Shown here: piece after piece, positions 25,058-33,225 of the stretch
How positions within the stretch are numbered: position 1 is the stretch's first letter
Layout of the letters: each line of letters begins with the position of its first letter
NCBI RefSeq assembly: GCF_025630775.1
Contig: NZ_JAOSZE010000004.1
Coordinates: 62,001 to 126,000 of the forward strand
Source of the DNA: Actinoplanes sp. KI2
Lineage (GTDB): Bacteria > Actinomycetota > Actinomycetes > Mycobacteriales > Micromonosporaceae
Reading direction: 5' to 3'
Length of the DNA: 64,000 bases
The notes under the pieces: model-generated
Seen by the model: only the letters and a program-made list of their open reading frames with translations
What the model was told of the DNA's origin: nothing
The model's database searches: none
Translations under genes and position numbers: made by a program

Positions 25058-26946
25058 TGGCCGCGGGCACCACCACCGCGGAGGAACAGAGCCACGTCGC
25101 GAAACTCTTCGGGCGAGACTCGCTCTACATGCTGATGTGGGCCGTGCAGATCATCTGCGCGGCGCTGCTCACCCCGATCACCACCCGCGTGCTGGGCCTG
25201 GGCGAGTTCGGCACGGTCACCTCGGCCAACGCGATCATGCAGGTGTTGTTCGTCTTCGCGGGGCTAGGCCTGCAGACCGCGGTACAACGCGAATACTCGA
25301 CCTTCGAGAACCCGCGCGGCGCTCGCCAGCTGGTGCTCGCCGCGCTCGGCCTGACCGTCGCCGTCTCGGCGCTCGCCTGGTGGACCGTGCCGCTCTGGGC
25401 CGGCGCCCTGGAGATGGGCGACGACCGGACCGCGCTGCGCTGGGCGGTGCTCTGGGCCGGCTCGTCGGCGATCACCACGGTCTCCCTCGGCCTGCTGCGC
25501 AGCCTCGACAAGCTGCTGATGTTCAGCGTGGTGAGCTTCGTGCAGTCGGTGGTCGCCGAGGCGCTCGCGCTCGGCCTGGTCAAGTTCTACCGGCCGACCG
25601 CCGAGGCGTTTCTCAGCGGCCAGGTGGTGGCGCAGTTCGCGGCGGCGTTCCTCGGCCTGGCGGTGGCGCCGCCGGCGCTGCTGCTCTGGCGGGACAAGCA
25701 CGTGCTGGACCGGGCGCTGCGGTTCGCCCTCCCGCTGGTACCCGCCGCGCTGAGCACGTTCGTGCTGTCGGTCTCCGACCGGCTCATCGTCGAGGCACAG
25801 CTGGGCGCCGAGGCGGTGGCCCGCTACCAGGTCGCGTACAACGTGGCGTCGATGCCGATGCTGCTGCTCTCGGTGCTGAACTCGGCCTGGATGCCGCGCT
25901 TCTTCGGCATCTCCGACCGAACCGAGCGGCGGCGGGCGCTGGCCTCCAGCCGGGATGCGCTGTACCGGTTGATGCTGCCGGTGGTGACCGGCTTCGCCTG
26001 CGGTGCCCCGCTGGTGCTGCGCATCTGGGCGCCCTCCTCGTACCACCCGGCAAAGCTGCATTTCGTCGTCAGCCTCGTGTTGATCACCGCCATCCCGTAC
26101 GCCGGGCAGCTCGCCGTGACCCGGACGTTGATGGCCGACGGGCGAACCGGGGCGTCCGCGATGGCGACGCTGGCCGCGGCGGTGGCCAACGTGGGGCTCA
26201 ACCTGGCGCTGGTGCCACGCTTCGGCATCGAGGGGTGCGCGTTCGCGACCCTCGCGGCGTACGCATTCCTGTATGTCCTGCTCGAAGTTATCGGTCGCCG
26301 GGCTCGGGTGCCGCGCTCGCCCCGCGGCCTCCAGGCGCGGCTGGCCGGGGTGGCGGCGCTGGCCCTGGGGTCCGCGTGGGTGCCGGAGAGCACGATGACC
26401 CTCACGCTGCGGGCGATCGCCGGGGCCGGTGCCGGGGTGTGGTTTCTTCTGGTGCTGCGGACGATCGGCCAGGAGAACCCGGCGGCCGAGGCGCGCACGG
26501 AGCCGGCCTTCGACCCGGAAGCCACGCAGCTGCTCTGGGACCCGGAAGCCACGCAACTGCTCTGGGTCGGCGCGACCGTCGAGATGGCCGCCATCGTGCC
26601 GAATCGGCGGCGCACGGATCGGCGGCAGGCCGACCCAGAGCAGTACTCCGGACCGGCGGAGCGCCGGTTCGACGATCGGCGCCTCGCCGGCCGCCACTGG
26701 CGCGTCGAATCACCAACCGAGGTGCTCCCCGTCGAACCACCAACCGAGGTGCTCCGCGTCGAACCACCAACCGAGGTGCTCCGCGTCGAACCACCGACCG
26801 AGGTGCTCCCCGCGCCGCTGTCCGCGCCGCAGCCCGTGCCACCGTCCGTCCCGCTGTCCGTGCCCCCGCCGCCGTGGCCGCCACTCAAGCCTGGGCCGGG
26901 CGAGCCGTGGCCGCCCGTTCCCGATTGGTCACGCGCGGGCCGATAG
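25057..26946 (+). CDS. polysaccharide flippase (MOP superfamily) with repeated cytoplasmic tail
   Basis: A 629-residue protein. ATG 25057 overlaps the preceding TGA. Residues about 15-465 hold 12-14 helices in the Wzx order: LITPITTRVLGLGEFGT-like start, TAVQREYSTFENP, ALSTFVLSVSDRLIVEAQLG and ALVPRFGIEGCAFATLAAYA. It should flip lipid-linked oligosaccharides across the membrane. The last 150 residues are hydrophilic and carry DPEATQLLW twice and VEPPTEVLR-like units four times, then a Pro-rich end. The repeats present regularly spaced Thr residues. Ends 18 bases inside the convergent methyltransferase gene. Confidence 0.88.
   Translation: MAAGTTTAEEQSHVAKLFGRDSLYMLMWAVQIICAALLTPITTRVLGLGEFGTVTSANAIMQVLFVFAGLGLQTAVQREYSTFENPRGARQLVLAALGLTVAVSALAWWTVPLWAGALEMGDDRTALRWAVLWAGSSAITTVSLGLLRSLDKLLMFSVVSFVQSVVAEALALGLVKFYRPTAEAFLSGQVVAQFAAAFLGLAVAPPALLLWRDKHVLDRALRFALPLVPAALSTFVLSVSDRLIVEAQLGAEAVARYQVAYNVASMPMLLLSVLNSAWMPRFFGISDRTERRRALASSRDALYRLMLPVVTGFACGAPLVLRIWAPSSYHPAKLHFVVSLVLITAIPYAGQLAVTRTLMADGRTGASAMATLAAAVANVGLNLALVPRFGIEGCAFATLAAYAFLYVLLEVIGRRARVPRSPRGLQARLAGVAALALGSAWVPESTMTLTLRAIAGAGAGVWFLLVLRTIGQENPAAEARTEPAFDPEATQLLWDPEATQLLWVGATVEMAAIVPNRRRTDRRQADPEQYSGPAERRFDDRRLAGRHWRVESPTEVLPVEPPTEVLRVEPPTEVLRVEPPTEVLPAPLSAPQPVPPSVPLSVPPPPWPPLKPGPGEPWPPVPDWSRAGR
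26704..26811 (+). repeat. 27-bp in-frame tandem repeat, four copies, in flippase tail
   Basis: Units start at 26704, 26731, 26758 and 26785, each encoding VE(S/P)PTEVL(P/R). A second in-frame 27-bp duplication encoding DPEATQLLW lies at 26512-26538 and 26539-26565. Near-identical DNA copies show recent expansion by slippage or recombination. Confidence 0.9.
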
Positions 26947-27480
26947 CCGGGTCACCAGCATTCCCAGCGGCCAGTGCCCGAGGGCGACGGGCTCCTTGCG
27001 TACCGAATCGAAGGTCTTCTCGGCGACGCGCAGCGCGCGCCGCAGCGCCCACCGCACGTCGTAGATCCACAGCCGCCCGCCGGGGCGCAGCACCCGGCGC
27101 AGATCGCGAATGCCGCCCTCGACATCGTCCCAATGGTGCTGACTGATCGACGAGACGATCAGGTCGAACGTCTCGTCGGGGTACGGCAGCGCCGCGACGT
27201 CGCCGACCGCGAAGGTCACCCGGCCCTCGGTGTCCTGCCGGCGGGCGAAATCGATCATGCGGGGTTCCAGGTCGACGGCGTCGACCGTCCAGGCCGGACG
27301 CAGCGCGGCCAGGTCGCGGGGGATGCGACCCGGGCCGGTGCCGGCGTCCAGCACCCGCGCGCCGGCGGGCAGCCCGGACGCCGCGGCGTCGGTGACCACC
27401 CTGGCGTAAAGCCGTGCGGCGAGTCGGCCCGCGTGCCGGTCGTAGCGCTCGGCGTTGGCGAAGATGTGTGCGGCCTGCAT
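26929..27480 (-). CDS. class I SAM-dependent methyltransferase
   Basis: A 183-residue enzyme. ATG 27480 has GGGAGGA at ideal spacing, so the 12-codon longer form is rejected. Motif I is VLDAGTGPGRIPRDL, motif II VDLEPRMIDFARR, then VAALPYPDETFDLIVSSISQ (post motif) and LRRVLRPGGRLWIYD. This is the UbiE/Methyltransf_11 layout; the substrate is unknown. Divergent from a TetR gene with a double operator between them, so likely a repressed, inducible enzyme. Confidence 0.88.
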   Translation of the reverse strand: MQAAHIFANAERYDRHAGRLAARLYARVVTDAAASGLPAGARVLDAGTGPGRIPRDLAALRPAWTVDAVDLEPRMIDFARRQDTEGRVTFAVGDVAALPYPDETFDLIVSSISQHHWDDVEGGIRDLRRVLRPGGRLWIYDVRWALRRALRVAEKTFDSVRKEPVALGHWPLGMLVTRLSARA

Positions 27481-27489
27481 GGCGTCCTC

Positions 27490-27525
27490 CCGAACTCCGT
27501 GTTCCTTTCCGAACATCGTGTTCGG
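27490..27525. promoter_or_regulatory. double TetR operator CCGAAC-N-GTTCGG
   Basis: CCGAACATCGTGTTCGG (27509-27525) is a perfect 17-bp palindrome, and CCGAACTCCGTGTTCC (27490-27505) is an imperfect copy 19 bases away. They lie between the methyltransferase start (27480) and the TetR gene (27591). This is the expected target of that TetR protein. The perfect copy probably overlaps the promoter with CTATGCTG just beyond it. Confidence 0.72.
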
Positions 27526-27590
27526 CTATGCTGTCCGGGGTCAACGGCCGATCCCGGCCAACCGTCCGGAACCGAACAGGGGTGGTGACA

Positions 27591-28154
27591 TTGGCCGGAA
27601 ACGAAGACCGGCGGGTTCGCCGTACCCGGCACTCCTTGCAGCAGGCGCTGGTGGCGCTGATCACCGAGCGTGGCTACGAGAAGGTCACCGTGCAGGAGGT
27701 GCTGGACCGTGCCGACGTCGGCCGCACCACCTTCTACGCCCACTTCCGGGACAAGGACGCGCTGTTCGCCTCCTGCTTCGACGACCTGCGCGCCGACCTC
27801 GAGCGCGAGCTGAACGCGATGGATGGCGCGCCGCCCCGCGACCCCGCTTCGCCGATCGGGGTGATCTTCGAGCACGCCGACCGCAATCGGCCCGTCTACC
27901 GCGCGGTGGGCGCCGCGCATCTGCACGACCTGCTCTTCCGGGCGCTGCGTGATCATCTGGCCGAGCAGGACACCCGGCTGCCGGTCGAGATCGTCGCGGA
28001 GTACCACGCCAGCGCACTGATCGGCGTGCTCGGCTGGTGGGTGCGGGCCGGCTTCCCGAGCGGGCCGAAGGAGATGGCCCGGATGTGCCGGGAGATGACT
28101 CAGCCCGGTGTCATGGCTGCGCTGCGCGCGATCCATCCGGAAGGGCCAAGATAG
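27591..28154 (+). CDS. TetR-family repressor (TetR_C_7-like)
   Basis: About 187 residues. TTG 27591 is preferred because CAGGGG (27577-27582) is 8 bases before it; GTG 27582/27585 and ATG 27528 are alternatives. HTH: RHSLQQALVALITERGYEKV then VQEVLDRADVGRTTFYAHFR. The C-terminal part (VYRAVGAAHLHDLLFRALRD, SALIGVLGWWVRAGFP) is typical of regulators of the AcrR/YxaF type. Likely represses the divergent methyltransferase gene and its own operon, which includes the reductase gene 5 bases downstream. Confidence 0.88.
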   Translation: MAGNEDRRVRRTRHSLQQALVALITERGYEKVTVQEVLDRADVGRTTFYAHFRDKDALFASCFDDLRADLERELNAMDGAPPRDPASPIGVIFEHADRNRPVYRAVGAAHLHDLLFRALRDHLAEQDTRLPVEIVAEYHASALIGVLGWWVRAGFPSGPKEMARMCREMTQPGVMAALRAIHPEGPR

Positions 28155-28159
28155 GGCCT

Positions 28160-29359
28160 ATGACGTATGTCGTGGTCGGCGGCGGCCTGGCCGCCGCAAA
28201 AGCGGTGGAAACCCTGCGCGACGAGGGCTTCGAGGGTCCGGTCACGCTCATCGGGACGGAGGACGTGCGACCGTACGAGCGGCCGCCGCTCTCCAAGGGC
28301 CTGTTGCTCGGCTCGGACGAACCGGAGAGCGTCTTCGTCCACTCTCCGAAGTGGTATCCGGAGCACGATGTCACGCTGCGCAGCGGCACGACGGTGACTG
28401 CCGTCGACCGGGCCGCGAAGGTAGTCCGGACCGACGCCGGCGACGAGATCGCGTACGAGAAGCTGCTGCTCGCCACCGGCTCGACCCCGCGCCCACTCCC
28501 GGTGCCCGGCGGCGACCGGGCACTGATGTTGCGGACGCTCGCCGACTCGCGCCGGATCTCCGACGCCGTCACCGGGGACCGCCGGGTCGTGGTGATTGGC
28601 GCCGGCTGGATCGGCCTCGAGGTCGCCGCGGCCGCGCGCAGCCGGGGCGCGACCGTCGACGTCGTCGGCGCCACCAAGCTCCCGCTGGCAAACGTGCTCG
28701 GCGACGAGATCGCCCAGGTCTTCGCCGATCTGCACCGGGCGAACGGCGTGACCCTGCACCTGGACACGCAGGCCGAGGCGGTCGAGGGCAGCACGGTGCG
28801 ACTGGCGAACGGCGAGACGCTCGCCGCCGACGTCGTCATCGCCGGCATCGGCGTCACACCGAACGTCGGGCTCGCCGCCGACGCCGGCCTGGCCGTGGAG
28901 AACGGCGTGCTGGTCGACCGCCGGCTGACCACCAGCGACCCGGACATCTTCGCGGCCGGTGACATCGCGAACGTCGACCATCCGTTCCTCGGGCACCACA
29001 TCCGAGTCGAACACTGGGCCACCGCGCTGAACACCGGGCCGGTCGCGGCCAAGGCGATGCTCGGCCAGGACGTCACCTACGACAAGCTGCCGTACTTCTA
29101 CACCGACCAATTCGACCTGGGCATGGAGTACACCGGCTGGGTGGCGCCGGACGCGAAGCCCACCGTGGTCGTCCGGGGCGACCTCGCCGGCCGCGAGTTC
29201 ATCTCGTTCTGGCTGGTCGACGGCAAGGTCGCCGCGGGCATGAACGTCAACGTCTGGGACGTGACCGAGCAGATCGAGGCGCTGATCCGCTCGAACCGGC
29301 CGATCGACCCGGCCCGGCTCGCCGACCCCGGCGTCGACCTGTCCGACCTGGCGGACTGA
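28160..29359 (+). CDS. FAD-dependent ferredoxin/rubredoxin-reductase-like oxidoreductase
   Basis: A 399-residue pyridine nucleotide-disulfide-type reductase without the redox cysteines. FAD motif at the start (YVVVGGGLAAAKAVETLRDE), then ERPPLSKGLLLG, LLLATGSTPRPLPVPG, the NAD motif VVVIGAGWIGLEVAAAARSRG, and the second FAD contact SDPDIFAAGDIANV. The C-terminal domain (FISFWLVDGKVAAGMNVNVW) is that of BphA4/putidaredoxin-reductase-like proteins, which pass electrons from NAD(P)H to ferredoxins of P450s or dioxygenases. No ferredoxin or P450 gene is nearby. It follows the TetR gene by 5 bases, so it is in its operon. Confidence 0.93.
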   Translation: MTYVVVGGGLAAAKAVETLRDEGFEGPVTLIGTEDVRPYERPPLSKGLLLGSDEPESVFVHSPKWYPEHDVTLRSGTTVTAVDRAAKVVRTDAGDEIAYEKLLLATGSTPRPLPVPGGDRALMLRTLADSRRISDAVTGDRRVVVIGAGWIGLEVAAAARSRGATVDVVGATKLPLANVLGDEIAQVFADLHRANGVTLHLDTQAEAVEGSTVRLANGETLAADVVIAGIGVTPNVGLAADAGLAVENGVLVDRRLTTSDPDIFAAGDIANVDHPFLGHHIRVEHWATALNTGPVAAKAMLGQDVTYDKLPYFYTDQFDLGMEYTGWVAPDAKPTVVVRGDLAGREFISFWLVDGKVAAGMNVNVWDVTEQIEALIRSNRPIDPARLADPGVDLSDLAD

Positions 29360-29426
29360 GCCGCGTCCGCCACGACGACATCGGCCGTGCCCGGTGCGGC
29401 CTGGAGCGGCTCGCGCCTGGGCACGT

Positions 29427-29445
29427 ACCCCGTCGTGGGGTTTTT
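29427..29445 (+). terminator. short intrinsic terminator after the reductase gene
   Basis: ACCCC-gtcgt-GGGGT followed by TTTTG forms a 5-bp GC stem with a T tract, 68 bases beyond the reductase stop. It lies immediately upstream of the next gene's promoter. Confidence 0.55.
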
Positions 29446-29463
29446 GATCTAAGGCGTGCGGAC

Positions 29464-29469
29464 TAGAGT
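29464..29469 (+). promoter_or_regulatory. -10 element of a leaderless gene
   Basis: TAGAGT stands six bases before GTG 29476, the spacing expected when transcription starts at the start codon. No Shine-Dalgarno sequence is present. The region about 16 bases upstream (TTTTGA) is a poor -35 candidate. Confidence 0.5.
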
Positions 29470-29475
29470 TCGATC

Positions 29476-30264
29476 GTGGATCGCATGGATACCTCGGTGC
29501 CGCACCCCGCTCGGCGGTACAACTACTGGTTGGGCGGCAAGGATCATTTCGCGGCCGACCGGGAGTCGGGCGATCTGCTGGCCAAGGCGTTTCCGACGGC
29601 GCGGATCGCGGCGCGGGAAAATCGGGACTTCTTGCGGCGGAGTGTGCGGTTTCTCGCCGAGTCGGGCGTGCGGCAGTTTCTCGACATCGGCACCGGGCTG
29701 CCGGTGCCGGACAACACGCACGAGGTCGCGCAGCACATCGCGCCGGAGTCGCGGGTGCTCTATGTGGACAATGATCCGATCGTCATGACGCATTCGCGGG
29801 CGTTGACCATCGGGACGCCGGAGGGGCGCACCGGGTACGTCGAGGCGGATCTGCGGGATCCGGAGGCGATTCTGGGTCATCCGGAGTTGCGGGAGGTGCT
29901 CGATCTGCGCGAGCCGGTGGCGTTGTTGCTGGTCGCGGTTCTGCATTTCCTCCACGACGACGACCAGGCCGTCTCGGTGGTGTCCGAGCTTCTTGCGGCG
30001 CTGCCCGCGGGCAGTTATCTGGTGGCCAGCAATTTGACGCTGGACTATGCGCCGCCGGAGCAGATCGCCAAGCACGAGGAGTTGCTGGCGTCGGGGCGTA
30101 CGGATGCTCGGGCGCGGGACGTCTCGGAATTCGGCCGGTTCTTCGCCAAGCTGGACGTCGTTGATCCCGGAATCGTGGCGGTCAGCGACTGGCGTCCGGA
30201 GAGGGCTGACCGGCCGATCGCCGCCGACGTCGCCATCTACGGCGCGGTCGGCCGCAAGGCGTAG
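29476..30264 (+). CDS. actinobacterial SAM-dependent methyltransferase family (DUF574/PF04672)
   Basis: A 262-residue protein with the hallmark opening of this family, PHPARRYNYWLGGKDHFAAD, then ENRDFLRRSVRFLAESGVRQFLDIGTGLPVPDN split as VRQFLDIGTGLP (motif I), VLYVDNDPIVMTHSRALT, and LREPVALLLVAVLHFLHDDD. Members are abundant in Streptomyces and relatives, and no substrate is established. It is a single leaderless gene, separated from the YqeY-like gene by convergence. The length is normal for the family. Confidence 0.93.
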   Translation: MDRMDTSVPHPARRYNYWLGGKDHFAADRESGDLLAKAFPTARIAARENRDFLRRSVRFLAESGVRQFLDIGTGLPVPDNTHEVAQHIAPESRVLYVDNDPIVMTHSRALTIGTPEGRTGYVEADLRDPEAILGHPELREVLDLREPVALLLVAVLHFLHDDDQAVSVVSELLAALPAGSYLVASNLTLDYAPPEQIAKHEELLASGRTDARARDVSEFGRFFAKLDVVDPGIVAVSDWRPERADRPIAADVAIYGAVGRKA

Positions 30265-30341
30265 CCCGCGGCACAGGCACGCCGTTCCCGGCATCCGTGG
30301 GTGGTGAGTCCCTGGCGGAACGTGCCGCCGGGTGGGCTGTG

Positions 30342-30704
30342 TTACGAGTCGGGCAGGTGGGCGGCCAGCGCGCGGGCCTCGCTGCGGAGCTGGTCTGCCC
30401 GTTCGGTGCGCCCCGCCCGGTCGTACTCGTCGGCCGCCGTCTCCCGCTCGGCCAACTCGGCACGCACGATCTCCTCGACCTCGACGTCGGTCAGCGCGCG
30501 CCGCGCCACCTCGGTGGCGCCCACCCCGATGGCGACCTGCTCGATCGCCTGCCCGCGAACCTCGCCCCCGGCCGGTGCCACTGCCTCGGCATTGTCGATC
30601 GCTGCGAGGGTGGCACGCAGCGCCGCGGTCGCCGACCGGTCTCGCGACTTCATGGCCGCCGGCAGCGCCGCCCGCAGCCGCTGCCGCAACGAGGTTTCCG
30701 TCAT
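30342..30704 (-). CDS. GatB/YqeY-domain protein
   Basis: A 120-residue helical protein. It opens SLRQRLRAALPAAMKSRDRS and AALRATLAAIDNAEAV, which is the YqeY N-terminal pattern (x-L-R-x-x-L-x-x-A-M-K-x-R-D). The C-terminal helices (LTDVEVEEIVRAELAERETA) match the shorter forms seen in actinobacteria, which lack the full tRNA-binding tail of GatB. Stand-alone YqeY proteins have no proven function; interaction with tRNA or amidotransferases is inferred from homology. Confidence 0.85.
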   Translation of the reverse strand: MTETSLRQRLRAALPAAMKSRDRSATAALRATLAAIDNAEAVAPAGGEVRGQAIEQVAIGVGATEVARRALTDVEVEEIVRAELAERETAADEYDRAGRTERADQLRSEARALAAHLPDS

Positions 30705-30755
30705 GTCCGCGACGGTATAGCCCCGCCACCTGCGCCGAAACTCATTTCGCCGCGA

Positions 30756-31643
30756 TCACTGTGCAGTTGTCAACGAAAACTCTCGTCGGCAGTGGGGTAG
30801 TAGCGCGGACAAGGCCGGACTCGTCCGCGGTCGCCATACCAGAGCGAGCAGTGCCGGAAGCGGCACGCCGGTGATCGGCACCGCTACCAGCCCGGCGTGC
30901 ACCTTCGCCATCGACTCGCTCAGCACGGCGATTCCCAGACCACGTGACGCGAGCTCGGCCACGGCACCGGGTGCCGACGCGACCAGCACCACGTCGGGAA
31001 TCAAGCCCCCGGTCACACACGCCTCGTCGAATGCGGCGCGGATACCGGTCCCCTCGGGCAACGTGACCAGAGGGTACGCCACCAATTCCGTGAGCGGTAA
31101 GGCCCTTTCGCTCGCCTGTGGATGGTCGGGCGGGACGAGCGCAATCAGACTTTCGCTGGCGATCACCTGGGCCGACAGGTGCTCCGGCGTCGTGCCGGCC
31201 ACGCCGACCAGCGCGATGTCCACCAGGCCCACCCGTACGGCGTTGATCAGGTGGGTCGACTTCTCCTCGGTCAGCTCGAGCTCGATCCCGGGGTGCTCGC
31301 GGTGGAACGCGGCCAGCGCGGCGAACAGCGGCGTGACCTCGCATCCGGTCACCATCCCCACGGTCAGATGGCCGCGGATGAGCCCCTTCACCGCATCGAC
31401 CGCCTCCCTCAGGTCCGCGGCGGCATCCAAGGCCAATTGAGCGTACGGCCGAGCCACCGTCCCCGCCTCGGTGAGCCGCGCGACCCGGCCGGATCGGTCG
31501 ATGAGCTCCGCGCCCAGCTCGGCCTCCAGAGCCCTGACCTGGGCGCTCACCCCGGACTGGCTGATGTGCACGCGCTGCGCGGCACGGGTGAAGTTGGCCT
31601 CCTCGGCCACCGCCAGGAAGTATTCGAGCTGCCGGAGTTCCAT
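30756..31643 (-). CDS. LysR-family transcriptional regulator
   Basis: A 295-residue regulator. HTH at 1-60: MELRQLEYFLAVAEEANFTR, RVHISQSGVSAQVRALEAEL. The effector domain follows (LTVGMVTGCEVTPLFAALAA ... LASRGLGIAVLSESMA). Divergent from the NTF2-like gene at 31714 over 70 bases, with a palindrome TAGTTCT-N4-AGAACTA between them, so it very likely controls that gene and itself. It resembles the CbbR/CynR-type branch that regulates small oxidative or hydrolase genes. Confidence 0.94.
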   Translation of the reverse strand: MELRQLEYFLAVAEEANFTRAAQRVHISQSGVSAQVRALEAELGAELIDRSGRVARLTEAGTVARPYAQLALDAAADLREAVDAVKGLIRGHLTVGMVTGCEVTPLFAALAAFHREHPGIELELTEEKSTHLINAVRVGLVDIALVGVAGTTPEHLSAQVIASESLIALVPPDHPQASERALPLTELVAYPLVTLPEGTGIRAAFDEACVTGGLIPDVVLVASAPGAVAELASRGLGIAVLSESMAKVHAGLVAVPITGVPLPALLALVWRPRTSPALSALLPHCRREFSLTTAQ

Positions 31644-31655
31644 AACCGCTGATTC

Positions 31656-31673
31656 TAGTTCTGAGAAGAACTA
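31656..31673. promoter_or_regulatory. palindromic LysR-type binding site
   Basis: TAGTTCT (31656-31662) and AGAACTA (31667-31673) form 7-bp perfect arms around GAGA. It sits 12 bases upstream of the LysR start and 41 bases upstream of the NTF2-like start. This is the usual position of a LysR recognition site between divergent genes. Confidence 0.65.
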
Positions 31674-31713
31674 TGCGTTGGACTTCTGTTGGCGGCCGGG
31701 GAAGGGTGGAGTC

Positions 31714-32079
31714 ATGACCGAACGCGAGAAGGCTCGAAAGCCAGAAGATCTGACCCGTCTGTTCGTCGAGCGGGCGAACGCGAAGGATGCCGAGGGCCTC
31801 GCCCTGCTGTACGAGGAGAATGCCGTGATGGCCTATCCGCCCGGCCGGCAGACCGTGGGCCGAGTCGCGATTCAACGGCTGTGGGAGGAGGCGCTGCCGC
31901 ACATGCCGGCGTTCGAGCCGGAGCAGCCGCTGCCCACCCTGATCAGCGACAACCTGGCGCTGACCTCGACCCCGCCGAAGGACGGCGCCGGCGCCCGAGC
32001 CCAGGTGGCGCGCCGCCAGCCGGACGGCACCTGGTTGCGGGTGCTCGACCAGCCCGAGTTCGTCACGCCGAAGGGCTGA
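31714..32079 (+). CDS. SnoaL/NTF2-like small protein (DUF4440 type)
   Basis: A 121-residue protein with the cone-fold layout: LTRLFVERANAKDAEGLALL, YEENAVMAYPPGRQTVGRVA, IQRLWEEALPHMPAF and a C-terminal sheet ending WLRVLDQPEFVTP. Such proteins are ketosteroid-isomerase-like and are often annotated as dehydratases or stress proteins without a known reaction. GAAGGGTGGAG precedes ATG 31714. Probable target of the divergent LysR regulator. Confidence 0.83.
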   Translation: MTEREKARKPEDLTRLFVERANAKDAEGLALLYEENAVMAYPPGRQTVGRVAIQRLWEEALPHMPAFEPEQPLPTLISDNLALTSTPPKDGAGARAQVARRQPDGTWLRVLDQPEFVTPKG

Positions 32080-32094
32080 CGATCGACCGGGGAA

Positions 32095-32145
32095 TGCGGC
32101 CCGGCCGCCTCGGAGGATTCCGGGGGGACAGGCAACCGGGCCGCA
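32095..32145. terminator. bidirectional hairpin between convergent genes
   Basis: TGCGGCCCGG (32095-32104) and CCGGGCCGCA (32136-32145) form a perfect 10-bp stem with a 31-base loop, between the NTF2-like stop (32079) and the Rpf gene stop (32155). It lacks T tracts, as many actinobacterial terminators do. Confidence 0.6.
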
Positions 32146-32154
32146 CGACTTGGA

Positions 32155-33011
<857 letters not shown>

Positions 33012-33168
33012 TCCACCCGCGGTGCCCGCCATCGCGGGACCGGCCGACGGTAACCACGAGCCATCGAGAACGGCCAAGCGTACGGCGGGAAAGGTGACGT
33101 TGTTCTCACGAATTGAGATATTTGATCTTGTTTTATGTCGGGAATGACCGATGCGTCAGCATGTCAAA

Positions 33169-33182
33169 TTACCGATCGGTAA
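33169..33182. promoter_or_regulatory. palindrome TTACCGATCGGTAA, likely TetR operator
   Basis: A perfect 14-bp palindrome 43 bases upstream of the saccharopine-dehydrogenase-like gene start. The TetR gene at 34489-35118, just downstream of that gene, is the nearest candidate regulator. Sites of this form are common for TetR repressors of lipid genes. Confidence 0.6.
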
Positions 33183-33225
33183 CTTGGCCCGCCGAAACCC
33201 GGAACCTGATGGAGAATCGGCAGCC

